Positions 12,831 to 23,800 of a DNA stretch of 64,000 nucleotides are shown here, piece after piece. Numbering within the stretch: position 1 is the stretch's first letter; each line of letters starts with the position of its first letter. Made by a program: the position numbers and the translations under genes. Under the pieces are notes generated by a model, which saw only the letters and a list, made by a program, of their open reading frames with translations, searched no databases and had not been told where the DNA came from. Origin of the DNA: Apostichopus japonicus (Eukaryota; Echinodermata; Holothuroidea; Aspidochirotida; Stichopodidae); NCBI RefSeq assembly GCF_037975245.1, contig NC_092569.1, forward strand, positions 34,696,668-34,760,667, given 5' to 3'.

Positions 12831-14158
12831 GACGGCAAGGAAAATTAACCAAGAAAAATAAATAGCTATCATATATGATACTGGATAGGTTACTCTATGT
12901 TACAGCACGGCGTTAAGTGCTTCTCAGAAGGCTGCTCTCTTAAGCTATATGCCCACTAAGCACATTAATAGGTTTGTATTAACATATTCACTTCGAGTCA
13001 GTTATAATCATTTCTAGACAAAATTCCGTGAGTCGCACGGAACTGGATTGTCATCTTTAATAAAAGGTCACTGAGAAAGGAGATTAATGCGTTTACCTAC
13101 CCTCATGTCCTATTTCGTATTTTAAATGTATTATGTATTCAATATATATACAAGGCCGTAGACACAGGGACCATGGGAACACGAACCTAACCACCCCCCC
13201 CTCCCCCATCCCGAGAGTTTCTAGCAAGTGGTTAACAAATGTTATAACACCCGAACGCAAATGTATTTAATATAAAATGAAAATGATAGCATCATGCTTC
13301 TCAACACCCTTACCGAGACACAATTTTCAGAAAGGTGAGGGTACACTACTCCCATTAAGCCCCACCCCTGTCTTAAGATCCCTCCCTAGTACGGACCTCC
13401 ACCTAAAATTTGAATTAAATTTCGTAACAGGGTGTACAAACTGTACATTTTCATGCAATTGCATATCGGTACAGGCGTTAAGTCAACCACATTCACATTC
13501 TGTGAACCGTCTGAAATAGTACAGTATTACTTAATTGAAACTTGTTTTGCCAATGCCAGACATGCCAGGCATATTAAATATACAATATAAAATTGATACA
13601 CTTTTCAACTATAGCGATGCATTTCACGGCAGAACTAAATCTTTAAGCTAACCATTTTATTAGTTCAGAAAACAAATACTTTGTTATGTAAACCAGTTGA
13701 GTCTAGATACAATACGTCAAACCTTCGAAGTATTACGCGTACTGCCGAGGTGACTATTGTTGCACGAAAAAAAGAACCGGATATCCCATTGACGTTGCGC
13801 GAAAGAGAAACTAAATACTGGATGTTGTGCCTGGTTTACTCACTCTTCGAAATATGAATTCGCGTATTCCTTGACTTTGAATGCCATAACAAATTGTGAC
13901 AAATAAAGATGGAAACACATTTGGCAATATCTGTGGGTGAAATTGACTCCCGTATCAATTCAATCAGTGCATGTGAAAACAAAAAGAAATAAAATAGTTC
14001 ATAATCACTAAAGAGCAAGAATCGTTACATATTCACTTTCATGCAACTGTTAATTTCCAACCAACAATTTTTTTTGGGGGGCGGGAGGGGTAGGAGGGTG
14101 AGGGTTGACTACGGGGGATGCAAAACATTAAGGACTAATGAACAAGTTACTTTAATGT

Positions 14159-14164
14159 TTTATT
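14159..14164 (-). terminator. Candidate poly(A) signal of gene B
   Basis: First AATAAA on the minus strand downstream of the gene B stop, about 290 nt past it. An ATTAAA variant lies nearby at 14,151-14,156. Position is plausible but there is no direct evidence of cleavage. Confidence 0.3.
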
Positions 14165-14455
14165 GTGATTCTTTTGTGAGACTCTAACAATAATCAATTT
14201 TCGAACTTTTAAACAACAGTAAGCTGGTTAATATTAATAATTTGACATCAAAACAATCAATTAATATGTTCTCACTCCCTTAAAAATGAATTATTTGTCG
14301 AATCGTCCCGATTGTAAATTTTGTTGCATTTTCTTCTTCTTTCTTGTCTATGGCACGTCCAGTTGTCCGACGCTCGCAGATCTATATGGATCTTTTCTTA
14401 CTTTTCTTAGTAAAAACTGCTCTTTTGGGCAACTTGTTATTTAAACTGTTTTTGT

Positions 14456-14805
14456 CTACACAGGCCGTATTTTCATATCTTTGTATTGCAGGCTGCATCC
14501 GTAACCGTTCACACTATAACTATAACTGTAACGATAACTATGCCAGAACATGTTCTTTCCCTGAGTAGAGCCGTCGTAGTCTCCGTTGAGATTTGAATTT
14601 GTGCAACGAAGACAGCAGTTGCCAACAGGGATATATGAGCACAAGTTATCACTAGTACCACAGTAACTATAACAATAATAGTAATATAAATGGTACCACC
14701 AGGCTCCTCGATGTCCCTCTGCACACGAGTAACTATTGTATTTGTCGTTGTCCTGGTCTTTTGTACTGAATTGTTTATTGTTGCTAATAGACATATCAGC
14801 AGAAC
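14456..14805 (-). CDS. Gene B exon 13: C-terminal FReD segment with two insertions
   Basis: 350 nt, phase 1 in, ending in TAG. It keeps FSTKDQDND (calcium site), SCAEGHRGAWWY, CTNSNLNGDY, NMFWHS and SLQYKDMKIRPV. Between WWY (residue 827) and the paired Cys (857) there are 29 residues where about two are usual. The extra segment is Tyr-rich and holds Cys 834, 838, 845, 853 and 854. A second Tyr/Ser-rich insertion of several residues follows WHS (879), and Cys 893 sits where Ser or Tyr is usual. There is no stop and no frameshift. Confidence 0.88.
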
Positions 14806-17800
14806 CTGAAAGAAGCGAGAAAGAGTAAATAAACCGATCAATTTATATACTTTGAACGAATCAAACATAGGATACAAGTAAGATGACAGTGCGTTTTTGT
14901 CCTACCACGATGAAAACGTCAGTTCCTCATTTTTTGTTTGTTCAATAATTAAGATAAATAAGTAGGTATTTTGTCTTTGCAAGGACGTTGTTATACTTTT
15001 TTTCGTCGTTTAAAATACAGTGCCCCAGCAGGAGTAACATACAGATGGGGAAACTACTTTAACCAAATACTAGGTTTGGTTACTAGAATCGCTAATATCG
15101 CTCTTTAATTTTATTTTATTTTTCTCGGCATTTAACACTACTCTTCATTCTTTCATTTATGTGATTGTTATATTTAAGTTCACAACTGAGTTTCCTAACT
15201 CTGTCAAAACTCTAGTTATACATTTCTTGTTTGTGTCGGTGTTAAATGTTGCAATTTGTTGAATAATAGTATGTTTAATTTGATTTGCATAACCAAATGT
15301 TCATTTATCACCTATATTCAAACCAGTGCTTATATTTTTCTTGTACCATATAGGCAAACTTAGGATCTCTTCGAACTTGGACAAGAAGTATGGGAGGGCG
15401 GGGGGGGGGTGGGGTTGTGTGATGTACCTTCATATATCATTCAAGTTAGGAAAACAAGGGTATCACTGAAAGATCTAGTCCTGAGTAATCTAACATGTTA
15501 TTATTACGTACAAAGTAATAATTGCATTTTGCTGAAAAGCCATCTCCCCATAAAACAAGAAACAAATAGACGACATAACTCTTTCTGTCAATATGATGGT
15601 TGTTATCTAATATCAGCCCGGCTCCAAGTTCCCTGTTCTACTGTATACAGGGTATACAGGGTGTTATTGTCATCGATTGTTCAATTCTTTACCCTGTAAC
15701 TATAGCACTTTGCAATCTTTGTATCTTTCACGTTCTTTTACGTTGGATTATAAACGTAGATTGAAATTTACACTGTAAGACCAAAGACATGATTATTGAT
15801 TTTCGTCGCAATACTTATCCTCAACCCCCTGTGGTTGTCAAAGGAAGTGTAGTTGATCGTGTTACGTCATATAAGTATCTTGGGGTAGTGCTGAATGATC
15901 ACTTGGCATGGGAGATCATATTGATATATTGGTTAAAAAGTTGAATTCTAGATTGTACTGCCTCCGTAAGATGTCGAATTTTGATGTTCGTCATGACATC
16001 CTTGAAATGTTTTATAATTGTACCATTAGCGGGGTTTGGCGTTATTGCTTGATTTGCTAGGGTGGGAATGTCAACAAACATGAAAAAGATCGTATTAACA
16101 GCATCATTAAGAAAGCGGAGAGAGTAGTTAGGGAACCCTTGCCTTCCATTGACTCGGTTTACCACAGCCTTCTCGAGTCCAAACTGGACGCGGTATGGAA
16201 GGACGATACTCACCCCCTCTATGAGTTACTTCATAGTAGTCAGATGTCCGGAGGCAGTGGCACGTTGAGACTCCCGTGTCTCAAAACCAATAGATACAGA
16301 GATTCTTTCATACCCCGTGCAATTAAGCTTTTCAATGAGGTTTTGTTACGTTGACTCTCATATATTGACTTTTTCTTATTATTCTTGCTGTCTTATTGTA
16401 CAATTAACTCATCTATTTTTGTAACATTTTCATTGTTTTATGAGCTAGTGCCTGAATTTCCCTTTGGGATCAATAAAGTTTTACTTACTTGTTTAGGTTG
16501 GGATGATAGTGATGTTGAGATTTAATTTCTCTGTGTCAGAAATACATAGAGCCTGGCTACTATTTTAATATCTACTGTAACAATTTTAAAGATTGCGTAT
16601 GACGGTCACTCCTATCATGTTAGGTGCTTGTTACGTGCTTGTTACGTACAAACACGGCAAAGAGACATGTGTTGCCAATGAACAGTGAATCTTATCGTCT
16701 GCTTCTTATGTCTGTACACATTGTATATAGTCCTGAAAATTTACGTGCGTTCCAGCTGTAGCTCAAACGTTTGAAAGAAAATTGCAGTTTGGAATTGTAA
16801 ATTGTTGTGAACATTGAACTCATATATCATTTAGCCAGGAATGCGGTAGCTATGAGATCAATACATTAGTTGTTGTAGAATAAACATGTAAGGAATACTA
16901 CAAGAATTAGTTGCTATAGGAGAGCACGTCACAATATCCTCCTTGGTTGGCATTTTTGTGTTTTGGTCTTCACCCTTCTCCTTATTGACGTAATCGGTCC
17001 AGATTCATGTATGAGTCAATGATTAGAACATCACTTACTCACCTGTATTTCCACTGTATCTTCCAATTGATAGTCGATACTTGTCTGTCTCGTTATTAAT
17101 GCTAAAAGTCGAATAGACGGCGTATTTCGATGATGAGCCGGAGTCCCTTAGATCAATACGAAGCTGGTACGGTTTCTGGTTGGTCATAGAGTGGATATAT
17201 TTCATACCTAGCCAGTGGTCTTGATTTTTATTACCGAAACCGTTCTTGTAGTCCGACCAACCACGATAAAAGTCAACAGAGGCACTCGATCGTCGCTGGA
17301 AAACCTATGAAATGAAGACAAAAAGGTAATCCAACTGTATAATCTACTAATCCTTAAGAGCATGACATCCAAAGCCATCAAATAGTTTAACATAGATATG
17401 GATATTGTGAAAGTGAGATAATTTGCAAGAGTATTCTTCTTCTTGATTTTTTGTCCTAAAATGGTCGAGATCTGTAGTGGATCATTTTGAGGAAAGAAAA
17501 GTATAATGTGAAGAAGAATTTAAATCCTTCAATGTTTGCAAAACTCACCGTCCATCCTCCTCCGTTACTTTCCATCTCACAGTAAACCTGAATGCCGCTT
17601 GGCCAACCATCAGGGTAAATGGTGTAAACACCATCACTGCGTGTACCGGAAACATAAAGCTCGTAGCAATCTTTTGGGAACACGCTTGTGCACGTCTCTC
17701 CGTCCCCTTGGTAGTTTGGATTGCAGTAACATTTACGGACACCGTTCCTCTCAGCACAGGTTGCGTGACTACTACACTGGTAACTCTCATCTAAAAGCCG

Positions 17801-20800
17801 GGTATTCCTACAAGTTTTTCTTTGTGTACATCTTGAATTGCTGTAAAAGTGGCCTTCCTAATTGAAGAAATGCAGCCACCCCCCCAAAAAAAACTAATAA
17901 ATGAATTATGAATTTGCGGTTGTCACAGTGAAATGTACATGATTAAAACGGTGGATGGCCAATGATAAATCCCCTCGAATGATCTAGGTATGGATATGAA
18001 CCTTTTTGAAAGTTTTATGGAGTATTTGAAGCCAACTCCGATCGGGGAGGCGATAGGATCCGCCATCAAAAGAGGAGCTGCAAATATTGCATTCAACGTC
18101 TTATCGTGACTAAACTTTAGGCATACAAATAGTGCTAATCGCAAGGATGTGAAAAAAAGTATCCATGGATTGATGTGTTCGTATTATCAGTGGACACACA
18201 CCCGTAGGAGGGGTGTCGTAATTCCCGACTAAACGTAATACATCCCTCGACTGACAGTTTTGACTGAACTGGCGACAAAAAAATGGGTCAATGGCCCAAT
18301 CCCAACCACGATATCTACGCCACTCGGTTATCTGTAAATGTAATGTCATTATCGACACGTATAAATAGTAAAGGTCTCCTCCTAAATATATGGACAATGA
18401 TTTAGAAAAAACATTACAAAATGACCTGAAAGAACCGTACTGACCCCTAATACACTTCCTATGTCAGCAACGAAGCAGTTGTGAGTGCACGTCTCTCCGT
18501 CCCCTTGGTAGTTTGGATTGCAGTAACATTTACGGACACCGTTCCTCTCAGCACAGGTTGCGTGACTATTACACTGGTAACTCTCATCTACAAGCCGGTT
18601 GTTCCTGCATGTTAATTTTCCTGTACATCTTGAATTGATGTAAAAGTGGCCCTCCTAATTTAAGATAAACAGCGAAAGGAAAAACAACAACTAATAAATG
18701 AATGATGAATTTGCGGTGGTCAGAGTGAAATGTACAGAATTTCAAAGGTAAATGGCCGTGATAAGTCCCGTCGAATGATCTAGGTATGGATATGGACCTT
18801 TAAGAAATTTGTATGGAGTATTTGAAGCCAACTCCGAAGTAGGAAGCGAAGGGATCCGGTCTAAAAAAGTAGCTGCAAATATTGCATTCAACGGCTTATC
18901 GCGACTATAATTTCGGCCTACAAATAGTTCTAACCGCAAGACTGTAAAAAAAAAGTATCCAAGGATTTTTGTGTTAGTCTTATCAGTGGATACACACCCG
19001 TAGGAGTGATCTCGTGATTCCCGACTAAACGTAATACATCCCTCCACTGAAAGTTTAGACTTGACAGGGACAAAAGAATGGGTCAATGGCCCCTGCCCAA
19101 CCAAACTGCGCACGCAACTCGGTTATCTGTAAATGTAATGTCATTATCGACAAGTATAAATAGTAAACGTTTCCTTCTAAATATATGGACAGTGATTAAG
19201 AAAAAACATTACAAAATGACCTGAAAGAACCGTACTGACCCCTAATACACTTCCTATGTCAGCAACGAAGCAGTTGTGGGTGCACGTCTCTCCGTCCCCT
19301 TGGTAGTTTGGATTACAGTAACATTTACGGACACCGTTCCTCTCAGCACAGGTTGCGTGATCACTACACTGGTAACTCGCCTTTATAATCTGGTTGTTTC
19401 GGCAGGTTGATCTTCGTGTACATCTTGAATTAACGTAAAAATCGCCAACCTGAATTAAGATATTTAGCCAAAATGAAACAAACTAATAAACACATTTTGA
19501 ATTTGCGGTTGTCACAGTGAAATGTACATAATTTAAGCAGTGGGTGGCCAAATATAAGTCCCCTCGGATGATCTAGCTATGAGTATTAACCTTAGACACG
19601 TTTAATGAAGTATTTGAAGCCAACCCCGAAGTAGGAGGCGAAGGGATCTGCCATACAAAAAAGTAGTGCAAACATTGCATTCAACGGCTTACTGCGACTA
19701 TATTTTAGGCGTACAAATAGTTCTAACCGCAAGACTTTGAATAAAGTATCCATGGATTTTTGTCCCAGGCTTATCAGTGGATAAACACTCGTAGGAGTGA
19801 TCTCGTGATTCCCGACTAAACGTAATACATCCCTCGACTGACAGTTTTGACTGAACTGGCTATAAAAACATGTGTCAAAGGCCCCTGCCCAAATGTTGAG
19901 CAAGCAACTCGATTATCTGTAAATGTAATGTGATCATCGACACGAATAAATAGTAAACATTTCCTTCTAATTATATGGACATGATTAAGAACAATGCATC
20001 ATAAAAATGACCAGAAAGAACCGTACTGACCCCTAATACACTTCCAATGTCAGCAACGAAGCAGTTGTGGGTGCACGTCTCTCCGTCCCCTTGGTAGTTT
20101 TGATCACAGTAACATTTACGGACACCGTTCCTCTCAGCACAGGTTGCGTGACTATTACACTGGTAACTCTCATCTACAAGACGGTTGTTCCTACAAGTTG
20201 ATTTTCCTGTACATCTTGAATTGATGTAAAAGTGGCCCTCCTAATTTAAGATATTCAGCGAAAGGAAAAACAACAACTAATAAATGAATTATGAATTTGC
20301 GGTTGTCACAGTGAAATGTACAATATATCAACGGTAGGTGGCCGTGATAAATCCCCTCGAATAATCTAGGGATGGATATGAACCTTAATGAAGGTTTTAT
20401 GAAGTATTTGAAAACAACTCAGACGTAGGAAGCAAAGGGAAACGGCCTTAAAAAATGCTGCAGGTATTGCATTCAACGGCTTATCGTGACTAAACTTTAG
20501 GCATACAAATAGTGCTAATAACAAGGATGTGAAAAAAGTATCCATGGATTGTTGTGTTCGTATTATCAGGGATCAAACACCCGTAGGAGTGGTCTCGTGA
20601 TTCCCGACTAAACGTAATATATCCCTTGACTTACAGTTTTGACTGAACTGGCGACAAAAGAATGGGTCAATGGCCCCTGCCCAACCACGATATCTACGCC
20701 ACCCGGTTATCTGTAAATGTAATGTCATTATCGACACGTATAAATAGTAAACATTTCCTTCTAAATATATGGACAATGCTTAAGAAAAATATTACAAAAT

Positions 20801-23800
20801 GACCTGAAAGAACCGTACTGACCCCTAATACACTTCCTATGTCAGCAACGAAGCAGTTGTGGGTGCACGTCTCTCCGTCCCCTTGGTAGTTTGGATTACA
20901 GTAACATTTACGGACACCGTTCCTCTCAGAACAGGTTGCGTGACTACTACACTGGTAACTCTCATCTACAAGCCGGCTGTTCCTGCAAGTTAATTTTCCT
21001 GTACATCTTGAATTGATGTAAAAGTGGCCTTCCTAATTTAAGATAAACAGCGAAAGGAAAAACAACAACTAATAAATGAATGATGAATTTGCGGTGGTCA
21101 GAGTGAAATGTACAGAATTTCAACGGTAAATGGCCGTGATAAATTCCCTCGAATGATCTACGTATGGGTATGGACCTTTAAGAAAGTTTTATAGAGAATT
21201 TGAAGCCAACTCCGAAGTAGGAAGCGAAGGGATCCGCCCTTAAAAAAGTTAGCAACAAACATTGCATTCAACGGCTTATCGCGACTTTAATTTCGGCCTA
21301 CAAATAGTTCTAACCGCAAGATTGTAAAAAAAAATATCAATGCATTGTTGTTTTCATCTTATCAGTAGACACACACCCGTAGGAGTGGTCTCGTGATTCC
21401 CGACTAAACGTAATATATCCCTCGACTGACAGTTTTGACTGAACTGGCGACAAAAAAATGGGTCAATGGCCCCTGCACAACCAAACTGCGCACGTAACTC
21501 GGTTATCTGTAAATGTAGTGTCATTATCGACACGTATAAATAGTAAACGTTTCCTTCTAAATATATGGACAATGATTAAGAAAAAAACATTACAAAATGA
21601 CCTGAAAGAACCGTACTGACCCCTAATACACTTCCTATGTCAGCAACGAAGCAGTTGTGGGTGCACGTCTCTCCGTCCCCTTGGTAGTTTGGATTACAGT
21701 AACATTTACGGACACCGTTCCTCTCAGCACAGGTTGCGTGATCACTACACTGGTAACTCTCATCTACAAGCCGGTTGTTCCTGCAAGTTAATTTTCCTGT
21801 ACATCTTGAATTGACGTTAAAATCGGCTTCCTAATTCCACGAAAAAATAAAGTAAATTAATTATGAATTTGCGGTTGTCACAGTGAAATGTACAGAATTT
21901 CAACGGTGGGTGGCCAATGCCAAAATTGCCCTGAATGATCTAGGTAAGGGTATGGATCTTTATGAAAGTTTTATGAGGTCTTTTAAGCCACCTCCGATGT
22001 AGGAGTTCGCTGGGTTTGCCATGAAAAGGTAGCCGTCAAATGTTACATTAAAATGGCCTATTGCGACTATACATTTGGCCTACAATTGGTTCTCACCGCA
22101 AAACTATCGACAGTATTCATGCAATTTAGTGTAAGGTTTATAAGGGCATGAAAATCCGTAGGAATAGTCTTGTGCTTCCTGACTAAATGTAAGTAAAATA
22201 TTTGCTTCTTATAACATGGAAAAGTAAAGCACTTAAAATGCCCTGAAAGAAACGTACTGACCCCTAATACACTTGTTTTGTCAGCAACGAAGCAGTTACA
22301 TTGGTTGAGAGGGATGCATTGTCCTTGCTCTCTCAGATAATCGCCGACACAAACACATTGCTCTGATTCTGTGCGAGAGGTAGCCGAGATGCAAGTATCA
22401 GGGGCTTCACAAGTCCTTTCACATGTCTCATTGCTAAATATCTCATTAGCTGGACACCATTCGGGGATTGTTTCTAAAGAACAGGAAAGAAAACATTTTA
22501 AATACTAGTAACTTGATACAGTCACGACAAATATGGCATGTGGCATAGAATAGTTTGTCGTCATTACTTAAATACGTGGTTTTCAGAAGGTTAAAGGAAA
22601 GAAACATACATTCAGAAGCTGCTCGAATAAATGTAGAACATTTTAAACAGTCAGTGGCCATTCCTTAGTCACATTAATGTTAATATTTATCCAATTTAAC
22701 GAGATAAAACACCATCATTTGTTGTGCCATTAGTCTGAAACCAGGTAGTGATGGCTTAATTCTGTTTCAGAGTTCTCTCGGTGTAAGTATACTGCTCTCT
22801 GACAACAATGATAATTAATATCAACATCAAATTTCTTTTCGTTGGTTGTTCTGATCAAACTGGGAGACCAACCTGGTTTAATTGTAAACGTTCTGTTGTA
22901 CTAACGGTAGGAACGGTTCCCTGTTCAGAGCTATGGTCGGTGTTGAGTACGAATCAGTCTTTAGTGAGTGCGTAATCACACTTTGGCTAATGGAGGCATT
23001 TTGAAATTCTATTATGGATACTAATACAAGATTAAGTATTTGAACTCGCGCTAAAAGCTACTTGCACCTGCACTCATATCATATCATGTTGTAATTGCTG
23101 CAATATGTATGGTAGCGCCGTTGTACTCGCTGATATACTACATGTATACTATTACTATATATATTGTAGCAGAATCTTCAAAACATATTTGACATGCCAA
23201 ATTTACTTCCAAAGATCCCTTCGTTTTCAAAATAAATCTTTCATTTTCTGCACGTTTACTTTGATCATTAATAAATGACCACAATTTGTTTGATTATTTT
23301 GGTATTATATTTAATAATAATGTAAAAGACACTTACCATCTGATCTTTCGAATGTTCCTAAAGTAGATATATAATAGTCCCCCCATTCATCTGAGATACG
23401 AAATTTGTCGTACGTTACATAGTAAGTTTCTCCAGCAACGTTCTCAAAGTCCATTCGCAGTTGGTACCGCTTTTGATTTGTTAAGACGGCTATTTTCTCA
23501 TTTCCGATCCAAAACTCACTCCCTAGAAAGCCAAAGCCATTTCTGAAGTCTGTCCAACTTCTACTAAAATTTACAGAATCCGATCTTCGTCGCTGTAATA
23601 CCTTCAACGAATATCAAAGAAGTTAAGCGTTAACTAGGACGTGATTGAATAATTATTATTTGTTCCCTACTGCAATGCGATTTGTTGCTAACAACTATTA
23701 CACAGAAATTTTAACTAATATTTCTAACATCAGTTTGTAGTGTGGGCTAGATGTTTACAGTTCCCTTGGAAGAAGAACTACACTGCACCTAAGTACAATC

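Larger units (their letters stand above)
1..14008 (-). repeat. Segmental duplication, copy 1 (gene A block)
   Basis: Exons, introns and upstream flank match the gene B block in order and orientation. Similarity ends near 14,008 (copy 1) and 34,882 (copy 2), just past a shared AAAAAGAAA..ATAATCAC stretch. The left end lies outside the window. The junction falls about 450 bp beyond the stop codon of gene B, so the copies are head to tail. Confidence 0.88.
11426..14455. other. Region between gene A start and gene B stop
   Basis: Presumably promoter and upstream DNA of gene A plus the 3' flank of gene B. 11,426-14,008 is shared with the upstream flank of gene B. Contains a GGCGTAG-type repeat at 12,570-12,830 and C-rich or G-rich tracts at 13,192 and 14,072. 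No gene seen. Confidence 0.55.
17549..22261 (-). repeat. Tandem exon-intron array (about 795 bp per unit) in gene B
   Basis: EGF exon starts are spaced 798, 792, 791 and 795 bp, and the EGF half of exon 11 continues the period. Introns repeat as well, each with a TGAATTTGCGGT..TCACAGTGAAATG segment and a run of shared sequence. Gene A has a single EGF-only unit in the same place. Confidence 0.9.

Noticed and set aside
14509-14877. 122-codon minus-strand open frame over the last exon of gene B
   Set aside because: It overlaps the FReD exon in another frame and crosses its splice acceptor; the FReD frame has the conserved motifs.
15899-16213. Minus-strand open frame in gene B intron 12
   Set aside because: Antisense to the LINE reverse transcriptase relic.
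17536-17865. Plus-strand open frame opposite gene B exon 11
   Set aside because: Antisense shadow of the EGF/FReD exon; the same shadow appears opposite gene A exon 7.
18110-21572. Recurrent intronic minus-strand ORFs containing DPFFCRQFSQNCQSRD
   Set aside because: They recur because the intron is part of the tandem unit. Reading frames shift between units (compare 18,742-19,113 with 20,573-20,776), so no coding constraint is visible.
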